Shown piece after piece: positions 17,094-26,082 of a stretch of DNA of 64,000 nucleotides. The translations under genes were made by a program, and so were the position numbers. Source of the DNA: Pseudomonadota bacterium (lineage in GTDB: Bacteria > Desulfobacterota > Desulfovibrionia > Desulfovibrionales > Desulfovibrionaceae); the NCBI GenBank assembly GCA_023433925.1, contig JAEYTO010000110.1:1-64000 (forward strand). Direction: 5' to 3'. The notes below the pieces were generated by a model that worked only from the letters and a program-made list of their open reading frames with translations, was not told the DNA's origin and made no database searches. Positions within the stretch are counted from its first letter, which is position 1; every line of letters begins with the position of its first letter.

Positions 17094-17972
17094 CTACTCC
17101 TCCTTGCGGTATATTATGGCGCCCGGATGATGCACCGGCTTGAACGCGCGCGAAATGTTGTGCAGCGACTCGGAATGGCCGATGATCAGGAAGCCGCCGG
17201 CAAGCAGGTTGTCATAGAAAGAGCTGATGACAAGCTTCTTCATCTCGTCGTCGAAGTAGATGATGACATTGCGGCAGAAAACCGCGTGCGAACGCTCCAC
17301 GCGCTTCATCTGCATCCTGTCGCTCAGGTTGATCGGGCCGAAGCTGACGAGCTTCTTGACCTCCGGCCGGATCTGGAACTTGCCGTCCTGCGGGATGAAC
17401 CACTTCTCCACGATCTCCTTGGGCGTGGTGCGCAGGGCGTACTCCGTGTACACGCCGGCGCGGGCCGACTGGAGCACATTCTCCGAGAGATCGTTGGCCG
17501 TGATCTTGATGTTCCAGGTGCTGATCTCCGGGCCCAGAACCTCGTGCAGGATGATGCCCAGGGTATAGGGCTCCTCTCCCGTGGAGCAGCCCGCGGACCA
17601 GATGCGCAACGTCTTCGTGCGCTTCTTGCGCTGATCGTCCAGTATCTCGGGCAGCACCTTCTCCTCGAAGACCTTGAGCTGCGGCGGATTGCGGTAGAAG
17701 CTCGTCTCGTTGGTGGTCACCGCGTTGAAGAGCTCGGTCATCTCCCCCAGACGCTTGGAGTCATATTGGAGGTAGTAGTAGTACTCTCCGAAATTCTTGA
17801 GGTTCAAATGCTTGAGGCGGTTGGCCAGGCGGTTTTCAAGGAGATACTTGCGATTGTCGGCGATGAATATGCCGCTCTTCTGGTAGATGAAGTCGCGCAG
17901 CTGCGCGAACTCGCCGTCGCTGATCTTCAGCTCTTTCCCAAGAGAGATCGTCTTGGAGAACAGGGATGACAT
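17094..17972 (-). CDS. cheR: chemotaxis protein methyltransferase CheR
   Basis: A 292-residue CheR. The N-terminal helical domain (about 15-85, ISDGEFAQLRDFIYQKSG) precedes an S-adenosylmethionine-binding domain with WSAGCSTGEEPYTLG at about 125-140. It methylates receptor glutamates and works against CheB encoded two genes upstream. Its ATG follows the stop codon of the HEAT gene with no bases in between, so translation is likely coupled. Confidence 0.95.
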   Translation of the reverse strand: MSSLFSKTISLGKELKISDGEFAQLRDFIYQKSGIFIADNRKYLLENRLANRLKHLNLKNFGEYYYYLQYDSKRLGEMTELFNAVTTNETSFYRNPPQLKVFEEKVLPEILDDQRKKRTKTLRIWSAGCSTGEEPYTLGIILHEVLGPEISTWNIKITANDLSENVLQSARAGVYTEYALRTTPKEIVEKWFIPQDGKFQIRPEVKKLVSFGPINLSDRMQMKRVERSHAVFCRNVIIYFDDEMKKLVISSFYDNLLAGGFLIIGHSESLHNISRAFKPVHHPGAIIYRKEE

Positions 17973-19895
17973 CTAGCGCACCTCTTCCCGATCCTGGAGC
18001 CTCACGACGGCTTCCTCGGCGGCGGACTGGATCTGCGGATCGTCATGGCTGGTCAATTCCAGCAGCGCGCGGAAGGCCGCGCGCCCTCCGATCACGCCCA
18101 GGCATTCGATGGCCTTGATGACCAGAAGCGTGTTCCCGGCATGGAGCAAGGGCACGATATTGGGGATCGCCGAGGCTTCCTTGCGCTTGGCGAGCGCCTC
18201 CATGGCCCTGATGCGCACCCAGTCGTCCCGGTCTTCCAGGCCGAGCATGAGCAGCGGCACCGCCTCGTCCAGGCCCAGCTTGCCGAGTTCCTCGACCGCG
18301 GCCAGCCGCACGGCGGGCTCCGGGTCGCCCAGGGCGCCCTCGATGCTGGGCAGCACGGACGCGTCGCCGCAAAGCGCGGCCAAGGCCTCCAGGGCTACCT
18401 TGCGCACGTCGGGCACCTCGTCCTTGAGGGCCGTTTCGAGCTTGGTCCTGGCCGATACGTCACCCGACTTGCCCAGGGCGTAGGTGGCCATGAGACGGTG
18501 CACGGGCTCGCCGCTGCTGAAGAAGCCCTCGAAGCGCTCGCGCATGCGCTCGTCGAAGATGTCCAGGCAGGCCTCCAGGGCGGCTTCCTTGACGTCGTCG
18601 TAGGGGTGTTCGAGCATGGCGAACAGCCGGTCGCCGGCCTGGTGGAACTTGATCCTGGAGCCCAGGAAGGCAATGGCGCCCTTGAGCACCGTGCCATCCT
18701 TGTGCCGATCGAGGACATCCATGAAAAAGGTCGCCGCCTCGGGGCCCGCGGCGCGATTCAGGGCGGCCGCGATCTCGCGCTGGATGTCCCGGTCCTTGTC
18801 CCAGAAGGCCTCCATGAGCGCCTGGTTGAGCTCGGGGCTCCTCAGCCTGGCCACGACCTCCACGGCCACGGAGGCCGTGTGCGCGTCGTTCTGGGCCACG
18901 CCATCCTTGAGGGCCTTGCGCGGTCCGATGTTCACAAGCATGTCGATGGCGTGCATGATCCGCTCGCGGTCGAGCTCGGAATTCATGCGGCCGGCCAGGG
19001 CGAGGATCTCGGCCGAGGCCTCGTCGCCGCCTATGAAGCCGAGGCCGTGGATGGCGGCGTCCTGGGTCTCCTCGTCCTCGTCCTTGAGGGCCACCAGGAG
19101 ATACTGGCGGAACTTGTCGCGCTCCTTCTCGGTGAGCAGGGTCAGCGACTTGCCGCCCAGGATCTTGACCACGGCCTTGACGATCTTGTTGCGCAGGGCC
19201 GTGGGGCTTGCGTCCATGCGCCGCAGGAGCAGGTTGACGGCCTTGATGTTGCCCATCTCGCCCAGGGAGTCGATGATCATGGAGGCGACCAGATCCGAGC
19301 TGCGGTCCAGGGCCTTGACCAGGGCGCCCACCGAGGTGTCGTCCTTGATCTTGGCCAGTGACTCGATGACCGCGAACTTGACCCACTCGTCGTCGTCCAG
19401 GGCCTTGTTGAGGCAGCGCGCCCCATCGTGGATGCCGAGATCGCCAAGGCTCACCGCGGCCTGGTAGCGCACGTTGACCTCGGGGTCCTTGAGCAGCGAA
19501 TCGCACAACGGAGCCACGGCCAGGGTATTCCCGGTGGAGCCGAGAATATCGGCGGCGAAGATGCGGATGTCCGGGTCGTCGTCGTGCAGGATGGAGACGA
19601 GCGACTGGAAGTCCTGGCCACCCACGGAACGCAGGATGTCCATGGCCACGTTGCGCACCGGCGCCTCGTCGCTGCGCAGAAGAGGCAGGACCGCCTTGAC
19701 CGTGGTCGGCCCGCCTATTTGGCGCAAGGCCGTCTCGGCGGCTTCCTGGATGCCCACGTTGTGGCTATGCAACAGCTCGGTCAGGGCCGGAATGGCCTCC
19801 TCGCACCTGGCCTCGCCCGCGCCGAAGGCCGCCTCGCGCACGAGTTCGGTCCTCCCGCTCTTCAATTGCGATAAAATGCCCTGGCATTCCGCCAT
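17973..19895 (-). CDS. HEAT-repeat protein of the chemotaxis operon
   Basis: A 640-residue soluble protein formed almost wholly of about 18 HEAT/PBS-lyase-like repeats of 30-33 residues (for example VRNVAMDILRSVGG and VRLAAVEELGKLG). Such solenoids serve as protein-binding scaffolds. The ATG at 19895 is preferred as it gives a natural N-terminus (MAECQGILSQLK). A TTG at 19937 overlapping the cheB stop as TTGA is an alternative that would couple translation. It lies between cheB and cheR, so a role in receptor adaptation or array assembly is inferred. No lyase residues are evident. Confidence 0.85.
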   Translation of the reverse strand: MAECQGILSQLKSGRTELVREAAFGAGEARCEEAIPALTELLHSHNVGIQEAAETALRQIGGPTTVKAVLPLLRSDEAPVRNVAMDILRSVGGQDFQSLVSILHDDDPDIRIFAADILGSTGNTLAVAPLCDSLLKDPEVNVRYQAAVSLGDLGIHDGARCLNKALDDDEWVKFAVIESLAKIKDDTSVGALVKALDRSSDLVASMIIDSLGEMGNIKAVNLLLRRMDASPTALRNKIVKAVVKILGGKSLTLLTEKERDKFRQYLLVALKDEDEETQDAAIHGLGFIGGDEASAEILALAGRMNSELDRERIMHAIDMLVNIGPRKALKDGVAQNDAHTASVAVEVVARLRSPELNQALMEAFWDKDRDIQREIAAALNRAAGPEAATFFMDVLDRHKDGTVLKGAIAFLGSRIKFHQAGDRLFAMLEHPYDDVKEAALEACLDIFDERMRERFEGFFSSGEPVHRLMATYALGKSGDVSARTKLETALKDEVPDVRKVALEALAALCGDASVLPSIEGALGDPEPAVRLAAVEELGKLGLDEAVPLLMLGLEDRDDWVRIRAMEALAKRKEASAIPNIVPLLHAGNTLLVIKAIECLGVIGGRAAFRALLELTSHDDPQIQSAAEEAVVRLQDREEVR

Positions 19896-19933
19896 GCTCA
19901 CACCCCGGTATAGCGCCTCGTGACCGGCGCGCC

Positions 19934-20980
19934 TCAACCCTCGTACAAACTGCTGATGATCGCCGGCCCCATTTCGTCGATCCCAACTATCTCATCGGCA
20001 AGTCCCGCATCGACAATAGCCTTGGGCATGCCATAAACCACGCACGTCGCGTCGCTCTGAGCCAGGACCCTGCCTCCGCGGGCCTTGAGCGCCCGCACGC
20101 CTTCCAGGCCGTCGCTGCCCATGCCCGTGAGGATGACCCCCAGAGCCCGGCGGCCCACGACATCGGCCACCGAAGAGATGAGCACGTTGGCCGAGGGCTT
20201 GTAGAGCGCGTCGGCCGGCTCGGGACTGACGAGCACGTCGAGCTTGGCGCCCCTCTGGATGATCTTGAGGTGCTTGCCGCCAGGCGCGATGTAGACGGTG
20301 CCGGGCTTGAGCGGCTCACCGTCCTCGGCCTCCTTGACGCTGACGGCGCAGACGTTGTCCAGGCGCTTGGCGAACGGCCCGGTGAACGCCGGCGGCATGT
20401 GCTGCGCTATGAGCACCGAGGCCGGGAAATTCTCGGGCAGGCTGGAGAGCACCTTCTGCACTGCCGGCGGGCCGCCCGTGGACACGCCGATGGCCACGAT
20501 GTCCCTGACCTGGCGGCCTCCAGTCGCCGCGCGCGCCGGCGGCTCGGGCTGGCGCCTGGGCCGTGGAGGCATCCTGTGGCGCAGCTTGCGCCTGGCCACG
20601 GTCTTGACCTTCTTCTGCAGGTCGGCCTCGATGCGGATGATATCCAGGGAAACCTTGGAAAGGTCTTTGGGGATGAAGTCCACGGCCCCGAGCTCCAAGG
20701 CCTTGAGTGTCGCCTCGGCGCCCTCGGTGGTCAGGGAGCTGATCATGATCACGGGCCTGGGCATCTCCATCATGATGTGCCGCAAGGCGGTCAGGCCGTC
20801 CATGACAGGCATCTCTATATCCAATGTCACAACGTCTGGATCAAGCTCCCGGACACGCTCCAGGCCCTCGCTGCCGTTGTTGGCCGTGCCAACCACCTTG
20901 ATCTCGGGGTCCTTGGCCAGCATGGTGCTGATAGCCTTGCGCATGAAGGCTGAATCGTCGATGACGACAACTCGAATCAA
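19934..20980 (-). CDS. cheB: chemotaxis response regulator methylesterase CheB
   Basis: A 348-residue CheB. The receiver domain (about 1-120) has D8, D9 and phospho-acceptor D54 (VTLDIEMPVMDG). After a basic Pro/Arg-rich linker, the methylesterase domain (about 160-348) shows the catalytic serine in GVSTGGP, the histidine in AQHMPP and the aspartate in GMGSDG. The start is a TTG at 20980: GGGAGGAG stands just before it and the receiver begins immediately after; no ATG fits. First gene of the che operon. Confidence 0.93.
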   Translation of the reverse strand: MIRVVVIDDSAFMRKAISTMLAKDPEIKVVGTANNGSEGLERVRELDPDVVTLDIEMPVMDGLTALRHIMMEMPRPVIMISSLTTEGAEATLKALELGAVDFIPKDLSKVSLDIIRIEADLQKKVKTVARRKLRHRMPPRPRRQPEPPARAATGGRQVRDIVAIGVSTGGPPAVQKVLSSLPENFPASVLIAQHMPPAFTGPFAKRLDNVCAVSVKEAEDGEPLKPGTVYIAPGGKHLKIIQRGAKLDVLVSPEPADALYKPSANVLISSVADVVGRRALGVILTGMGSDGLEGVRALKARGGRVLAQSDATCVVYGMPKAIVDAGLADEIVGIDEMGPAIISSLYEG

Positions 20981-21456
20981 TGCTCTCCTCCCCGTACTTG
21001 GCTCATGCCGTGCGTATTCAAACGGTCCTCTGGAAGCCGGGGAGCGCGCCATGCAGGCCCCGCGGGAGCTCCATCGCCCTTGGCCGCGGCCGCCCGCGCA
21101 CATGCATCCGCCCTGCCGCCCCGTGCAAAGCGGAGTCTGTTGGGCCGCACCTTCCCAATGCATGCAAAAATACTTGAGACACCTGGAGGACTTCAGAAGT
21201 AGCATCTAACACGCGGAAAATCCAGAAAACAGTGCGCCAATATTGCCCGGGGAGGCACGGACGCGCCACGCCGGCGCATATGCCTGGAGTCAAAAGCATT
21301 TTCTACCTCACATCTTGACCTTCACGCGCAAGACAGCCAAAAGGGCCTGTCGCATTTCCCATCGCCATGCGGCCGTGATTACAAATCCCTTTTGCCACGC
21401 ACGGCTTCAGGCCATATATTCACGCCATCACCGTCAGCCGATCAAAGGACGAAATC
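20981..21456. other. divergent intergenic region, cheB / DEAD-box helicase
   Basis: This 476-base gap has no supported gene. It must hold the che operon promoter on the minus strand, but I find no clear sigma-28 or sigma-54 match there. The only good signal is the plus-strand promoter listed next. Confidence 0.5.
21392..21420 (+). promoter_or_regulatory. sigma-70-like promoter of the DEAD-box gene
   Basis: TTGCCA and TATATT are 17 bases apart, 36 bases before the ATG at 21457. This leaves a leader of about 30 bases. Confidence 0.55.
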
Positions 21457-23106
21457 ATGATAAACGACCCCATGCACGACGGCGGCTCCTCCGATAAGGA
21501 TGCCCCATCCCCGGCGAGCGAAACCGCTTCGGGCCGCGGCTCGGAGGTCACTCTGGTGGAGCAGGGAGAGGGACTCGAGGAGATGACCTTCGACCAGCTC
21601 CCGGAGCCTCTACGGGAGGCCATGGCGCACGCCGGCTGGACCTCGCTCATGCCCGTGCAGGCCAAGTCCATGCCCATCATGTTCGCCGGCCACGACCTCA
21701 TGGTCCAGTCAAGGACCGGCAGCGGCAAGACAGGCGCCTTCGTGCTGCCCATCCTGGAGCGCATCGACCCGAATCTCGCCGCGACCCAGGCCCTGGTGCT
21801 CGTGCCCACGCGCGAGCTGGCCCGCCAGGTGGCCCATGAGGCCGAGGTCCTGTCCGGCAATCGCGCCCGCGTCGTGGCCGTCTACGGCGGCGTGGCCTTC
21901 GGCAAGCAGGTCGAGGGCTTCAAGGCCGGCGCGCATATCGTGGTCGGCACGCCCGGCCGCATCCTGGACCACCTCCTGCGCCGCAACATGTCCTTGCAGG
22001 AACTGCGCGTGCTCGTCTTCGACGAGGCCGACCGCATGCTGTCCATCGGCTTCTACCCCGACATGAAGCAGGTCCAGAAGTACCTGCCCAAACGGCGCGT
22101 GAACACCTTCATGTTCTCGGCGACCTACCCGCCCTTCGTCCTGCGCCTGGCCGGGGAGTTCATGCACAAGCCGCGGATGCTCTCCCTGTCGAGCAAGCAG
22201 GTGCACGTGGCCGAGGTGCAGCACGTGATCTACGAGGTCCCGCGCATGGGCCGCGAGCGCAGCCTCATGCGCATCATCGAGATGGAGAACCCGACCTCGG
22301 CATTCATCTTCTGCAACACCAAGGCCCAGGTCGAGTACGTCTCCACGGTCCTGTCCAACTTCGGCTACGACGCCGACGGCCTTACGGGCGACCTGTCCCA
22401 GAGCAGGCGCGAACGCATCATCGACCGCGTGCGCGAAGGCTCGCTGCGCCTGCTCGTGTCCACGGACGTGGCCGCCCGCGGCATCGACATCCATGACCTT
22501 TCGCACGTCATCATGTACGAGCCGCCCGAAGACCCCGAGTCGTACATCCACCGCGCCGGCCGCACGGGCCGCGCCGGCGCGACCGGCGAGGTCATCACCC
22601 TGGTCGACGTGATCCAGAAGCTGGAGATGCAGCGCCATGCCAAGCGCTTCAGCATCGATATGGTGGAGCGCCCCCTGCCCACGGACGAGGACGTGCGCGC
22701 CGTCGCCTCGGAGCGCGTCACGGCCCTGCTGGAAGCCAACCTGCGCGCCAGGCCGCCGCTTCGGCAGGAGCGCATGATGCGCTTCATGCCCCTGGCCCAG
22801 GAGCTGGGCAAGAACGAGGAGGAGCTGGCGCTCATCGCCATGCTCCTGGACGACTACTACCAGCAGACTCTGCACGCGCAGCCCGAGCTTCCGGCCAGGA
22901 GCCAGCCCACGGCCATGCCGGCGGAGCCGCGCGGACGCGAAAGGCGGGAGGATCGCGGCACGCGCGACAGCCAGGGCGATCAGGGCCCGGCGGGAGAAGG
23001 CGGCGAGCGGAAGAAGCGCCGGCCACGCCGCAGGCGCAAGAGGGGCCCCGGCGAGGGCGGTCAGGGTGAAGGCGGCAGCCCTGGTGGTCAGGGTGGCGAG
23101 AGCTGA
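21457..23106 (+). CDS. DEAD-box RNA helicase
   Basis: A 549-residue ATP-dependent RNA helicase. After about 30 variable residues come the Q motif (near MPVQAKSMPI), motif I SRTGSGKT, PTREL, the DEAD box in VFDEADRML, SAT, and motif VI HRAGRTGR. The last 90 residues are Arg-, Gly- and Lys-rich and are probably a disordered RNA-binding tail, as in RhlE- or CsdA-like enzymes. It likely helps ribosome assembly or RNA decay. A single gene with its own promoter and a terminator about 20 bases past the stop. The subtype cannot be named safely. Confidence 0.92.
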   Translation: MINDPMHDGGSSDKDAPSPASETASGRGSEVTLVEQGEGLEEMTFDQLPEPLREAMAHAGWTSLMPVQAKSMPIMFAGHDLMVQSRTGSGKTGAFVLPILERIDPNLAATQALVLVPTRELARQVAHEAEVLSGNRARVVAVYGGVAFGKQVEGFKAGAHIVVGTPGRILDHLLRRNMSLQELRVLVFDEADRMLSIGFYPDMKQVQKYLPKRRVNTFMFSATYPPFVLRLAGEFMHKPRMLSLSSKQVHVAEVQHVIYEVPRMGRERSLMRIIEMENPTSAFIFCNTKAQVEYVSTVLSNFGYDADGLTGDLSQSRRERIIDRVREGSLRLLVSTDVAARGIDIHDLSHVIMYEPPEDPESYIHRAGRTGRAGATGEVITLVDVIQKLEMQRHAKRFSIDMVERPLPTDEDVRAVASERVTALLEANLRARPPLRQERMMRFMPLAQELGKNEEELALIAMLLDDYYQQTLHAQPELPARSQPTAMPAEPRGRERREDRGTRDSQGDQGPAGEGGERKKRRPRRRRKRGPGEGGQGEGGSPGGQGGES

Positions 23107-23125
23107 GGCGGCGTGCCGAAATCAT

Positions 23126-23152
23126 GCGGAGAAGGCGGTCTTCTCCGCTTTT
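23126..23152 (+). terminator. rho-independent terminator of the DEAD-box gene
   Basis: A perfect nine-base stem GCGGAGAAG / CTTCTCCGC with a five-base loop is followed by TTTT. Confidence 0.7.
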
Positions 23153-23179
23153 CCCGCCAGGACAACAGGCGCGCCTTGA

Positions 23180-23303
23180 CAGGCCGGCGAAAAAGCCGTC
23201 CCGACTTTTTCAAATCCGCGTGAGCAAGGCTCAGGCATTGCTCCCGAATGCCGCGCATCCGGCGGGCCGTCCTGGCCCGCTCGGCCTGTTTTTGACAGGC
23301 TGC
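23180..23303 (-). repeat. MITE-like multi-hairpin repeat, copy A2 (inverted)
   Basis: Read on the minus strand this 124-base element aligns nearly end to end with the copy at 3398-3537. Differences include CAGCCTGTC for CAGCCTGTT and a few short gaps. The GCGGGCC/GGCCCGC and GAGCAA/TTGCTC stems are kept. It lies between the terminator of the DEAD-box gene and the end of xth. Confidence 0.75.
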
Positions 23304-23393
23304 CAAGTACGCCCGGCTTCGCTCACTATCCGGCTCCAAGGCTCTGCGGGGAGGGCTCCGCCTTCCTCGCGCTCGGGCTCCGGCAGCCCGGCG

Positions 23394-24158
23394 TCAGACA
23401 TCCAGATCCAATCCCACCGGGCAGTGGTCCGAGCCGTGCACGTGCGGCTCGATCCAGGCCCGCCTGACCGCCGGGCGCAGCTCCTCGGAGACGAAGAAGT
23501 AGTCGATGCGCCAGCCCACGTTGCGCTCGCGGGCCTTGGTGAAATAGCTCCACCAGGTGTAATGGCCGCCTCCGGGCTCGAACATGCGCAAGGTGTCCAC
23601 GAAACCCGCGGCCACGAAGCGGTCCAGCCAGACGCGCTCCTCGGGCAGGAAGCCCGACGTGTGCGCGTTGGCCGCCGGGTGGGCCAGGTCGATCTCCTTG
23701 TGCGCCGTGTTGAAGTCGCCGCAGACCACCACGGGCTTGTCCTTGCGCAGCGCGAGCGCGTGGTCCAGGAAGGCCTCGTAATAGCCGAGCTTGTAACGCA
23801 GCCGCTCTCCACCCTTCTGGCCGTTGGGGAAGTAGACGTTGCACAGATAAAAGCGCGGGTACTCCAAACAGATGAGCCGGCCCTCGCCCCGGAAGCGCGC
23901 ATCCGGCAGCCCGAAGGACGTGGACAGGGGCTCGGCGCGGAACAGCGAGGCCACGCCCGAGTAGCCCTTGCGCGTGGCGTGCCAGTTCCAGACCCCGGTG
24001 TAGCCGTCGGGATGCAGCTCCTGCTCCGTGAGCTGCTCAGGCCACAGCTTGGTTTCTTGGAGGCAGATCACGTCCGCGTCAGACGCGCGCAGCCAGTCGA
24101 AGAAGGTCTTGCCGGCCACGGCGCGGAAGCCGTTGACGTTCCAGCTCAGGAGCTTCAT
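23394..24158 (-). CDS. xth: exodeoxyribonuclease III
   Basis: A 254-residue exonuclease-endonuclease-phosphatase fold protein. Conserved active-site groups are SWNVNG at 5-10 (N7), LQETKLW (catalytic Glu), GDFNTAHKEIDL (Asp and Asn) and SDHCPVGLDL (His near the end). The enzyme acts at abasic sites and 3' ends in base-excision repair. The ATG at 24158 (MKLLSWN) has GGAGG upstream and matches the family start; a frame extension of 13 codons lacks support. It appears to be transcribed alone. Confidence 0.93.
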   Translation of the reverse strand: MKLLSWNVNGFRAVAGKTFFDWLRASDADVICLQETKLWPEQLTEQELHPDGYTGVWNWHATRKGYSGVASLFRAEPLSTSFGLPDARFRGEGRLICLEYPRFYLCNVYFPNGQKGGERLRYKLGYYEAFLDHALALRKDKPVVVCGDFNTAHKEIDLAHPAANAHTSGFLPEERVWLDRFVAAGFVDTLRMFEPGGGHYTWWSYFTKARERNVGWRIDYFFVSEELRPAVRRAWIEPHVHGSDHCPVGLDLDV

Positions 24159-24639
24159 GGCTGAAGGCCTCCGGTGGCCGGGGGAAACGATTGCCATCTA
24201 GAAGTTAGTTGCAAACTTTCGCTGCTCCTTGTTTTCCAAGCCTTGGTCCTGCCGTATCACAAGCTTTTAACCCTGGCGCACCTGGGGCTTGTGTGGAATT
24301 GAGACATGGCCGCAATTGCCGGATCAGGCCAGAAACGGCCCGCTTGCAAGTTGGGCCAGCGGCTTCTGACACGGTAGCGATAGGCTGGTATCAAAATAGA
24401 GGCGGTCCCGATAGTCTGGACGGCTCGCGGCGAAAATAGGATGGGGCCGGATCACGGTCCACGCTCGGCGAGATGGCGACATTGGAATCCGCATTCATTC
24501 GCGGGCTGCTCCAACGGGATACTGGAGGGGCAAAGCCTTCCCGGCTCTTGCGCAAGATGCCACGGTGTCGCGAGACCGGTGGCAGGCTTTGCTGCGCCAT
24601 GCCCGCTTCTGTCGAGAGCCGCGCCGTGGCGCGAGGCGT
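24159..24639. other. intergenic region with nested hairpins
   Basis: This stretch of about 480 bases has no supported gene. At 24529-24592 inverted repeats nest: outer GGCAAAGC / GCTTTGC arms, an inner TGCCAC-GGT / ACC-GTGGCA stem with a bulge, and a small CTTGCGCAAG palindrome. They lie downstream of the 51-residue peptide gene and may end that operon. Confidence 0.4.
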
Positions 24640-24795
24640 TCAGAACGGCGGGATGCCTGGCTCGGCGGCCAGGCCCGTGAGCACGGCATAGACCACGAGG
24701 GCCAGAATCGCGAGCGCCAGCCCCAGCGGGTCGCCCTTGGGAGCGTCTCCCTCGTCGAGGCTGAATCGGCCGGTGGCGCGGGGCCGCAAGTCCAT
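24640..24795 (-). CDS. 51-residue membrane peptide
   Basis: A small protein of 51 residues with a polar N-terminus (1-22) and one hydrophobic segment at about 24-44 (GLALAILALVVYAVLTGLAA). It is preceded by a near-perfect AGGAGG four bases before the ATG at 24795. It follows the PA2779/C39/TPR genes on the same strand after about 180 bases and may belong to that operon. No family recognised. Confidence 0.6.
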   Translation of the reverse strand: MDLRPRATGRFSLDEGDAPKGDPLGLALAILALVVYAVLTGLAAEPGIPPF

Positions 24796-24973
24796 ACCGC
24801 CTCCTGTGCGCGTGCGCGGCCTTTCGGAGGAAAGGCCATGCTCGCATAATGCCACGGGCAGCGCGCGCCGCAATCGGCGAACAGGTGGAGGCTCGTGTCG
24901 GACAAGGGCTTACGACGGGAAGGCGGAGTTGCGCGCAGGCCTCATACCGGAGTCGGACCACGCCGGGAACGGC

Positions 24974-25462
24974 TTAACGCTCCAGGCCGGTTTGGCGCGC
25001 CTGGCGGATCTTCTCCAGGGTGTCGGCGTACTCCGCGCGCTCGGCGGCAGTAGCCAGGGCCACGGCCTGGCGGGCCAGCTCCTCGGCGCGGTCGAGGTCC
25101 CTGCCCCGCGTGTAGAGGAGCCAGGCCAAGTTGTTGCGCGGCCTGGGGTCCTCGGGCAGGCCGCGCACGGCTTTTTCGTATTGCCGCTCGGCCTCGTCCC
25201 AGTCCTCGCGCGCAAAGGCCAGGTTGCCCAGGTAATAACGCGCTTCGGGCAGCTCGTCGGCCGCCTCCTCGTACTCGCGCTCGGCCAGGTCGAACGCGCC
25301 GTCCCGTTCGTAGGCCAGGCCGAGCTGGAGGTGCTCCTCGGCCGTGAGCGGGTCGCCGAGCACGGTGATGCGCGGCAGGGCGCAGGCCGCCAGGCTCAGG
25401 CAGAACATGGCGAGCACGGCCGCCACGAACAGTACTTGCGCTGTCGAAGCCGCGCGCCTCAT
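24974..25462 (-). CDS. TPR-repeat lipoprotein (PA2778 C-terminal part as a separate gene)
   Basis: A 162-residue lipoprotein. The signal peptide ends in lipobox LAAC with C27. The mature part consists of about three tetratricopeptide repeats (AEEHLQLGLAYERDGAFDLA, ARYYLGNLAFAREDWDEA, PRNNLAWLLYTRGRDLDRA). Its ATG overlaps the TGA of the C39-like gene (ATGA), so the two are translationally coupled. In PA2778 of Pseudomonas the C39-like and TPR parts are joined in one protein; here they are split. Confidence 0.82.
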   Translation of the reverse strand: MRRAASTAQVLFVAAVLAMFCLSLAACALPRITVLGDPLTAEEHLQLGLAYERDGAFDLAEREYEEAADELPEARYYLGNLAFAREDWDEAERQYEKAVRGLPEDPRPRNNLAWLLYTRGRDLDRAEELARQAVALATAAERAEYADTLEKIRQARQTGLER

Positions 25463-26079
25463 GGCCTGCCCTCCCCGTCCCTCGTGTCTACCAGGACCGG
25501 CTCCACGAGCAGCGTCCAGAAGCCGGCGCGCCCCCACTGGCGCAGAAATCCCGGCCAGCCCAGGCGCACGCCCGGCCCGCGATCGCCGTCGTTGACGATG
25601 ACTGCGTCCGGCGCATGGCCGACCACGACCACGAAGTGGTTGGCGCTCACCGGGCCCATCCCCTGGTCGAGCATGACCACGAGCGGCAGGCCCTGGCCGA
25701 CCTTGTCCGCGATGTCCTGCGCCGAGCCCCGGTACCAGCGAGTCGTGAAGCCTCGGCCGCGCGGCCACAGGGCCAGGTCCAGGGTCGATGTGGCGCGCAG
25801 GTCGGGCCGCAGGACATCCGCGGCGATTTCCTCGGGCCTGGCCTGGCAGCCATGATGGTTGAGCACGCCGGCCAGGCTGGCCGGCCCGCACTGGCCAGCG
25901 GCCTGGGCATGGAAGGGCACGCCCGGAATGACCCGTTCGCCGGCGGCCACGGCGGGCGGGAGCGGGCCAGGGGCAGCGGCCTTGCCGGCGCAGGAAACGC
26001 ACAGCGCCATGACGAGCGCGGCCCCCAGCAGGGCCATGGACAGGCGGGCGGCGCTCCGCCCGCCCGGAATCGCGCGCAC
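25459..26079 (-). CDS. C39-family peptidase-like lipoprotein (PA2778-like)
   Basis: A 206-residue predicted lipoprotein with lipobox ending at C30 and a papain-like C39 domain (about 50-190). The catalytic candidates are all present: C64 in GQCGPASLAG, H148 in SANHFVVVVGH and the Asn/Asp of VIVNDGD (163-166). Unlike bacteriocin-processing C39 enzymes it has no transporter part. It starts with GTG at 26079, three bases after the PA2779-like stop. It would sit in the periplasm; the substrate is unknown. Confidence 0.82.
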   Translation of the reverse strand: MRAIPGGRSAARLSMALLGAALVMALCVSCAGKAAAPGPLPPAVAAGERVIPGVPFHAQAAGQCGPASLAGVLNHHGCQARPEEIAADVLRPDLRATSTLDLALWPRGRGFTTRWYRGSAQDIADKVGQGLPLVVMLDQGMGPVSANHFVVVVGHAPDAVIVNDGDRGPGVRLGWPGFLRQWGRAGFWTLLVEPVLVDTRDGEGRP

Positions 26080-26082
26080 GGC

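Noticed and set aside
20981..21205. N-terminal extension of cheB by 75 codons
   Set aside because: The extension is Cys/Arg/Gly-rich and lacks a start site; the receiver fold begins at the TTG at 20980.
23107..23393. Possible gene after the DEAD-box helicase
   Set aside because: Contains a terminator and repeat copy A2; frames here are shadows.
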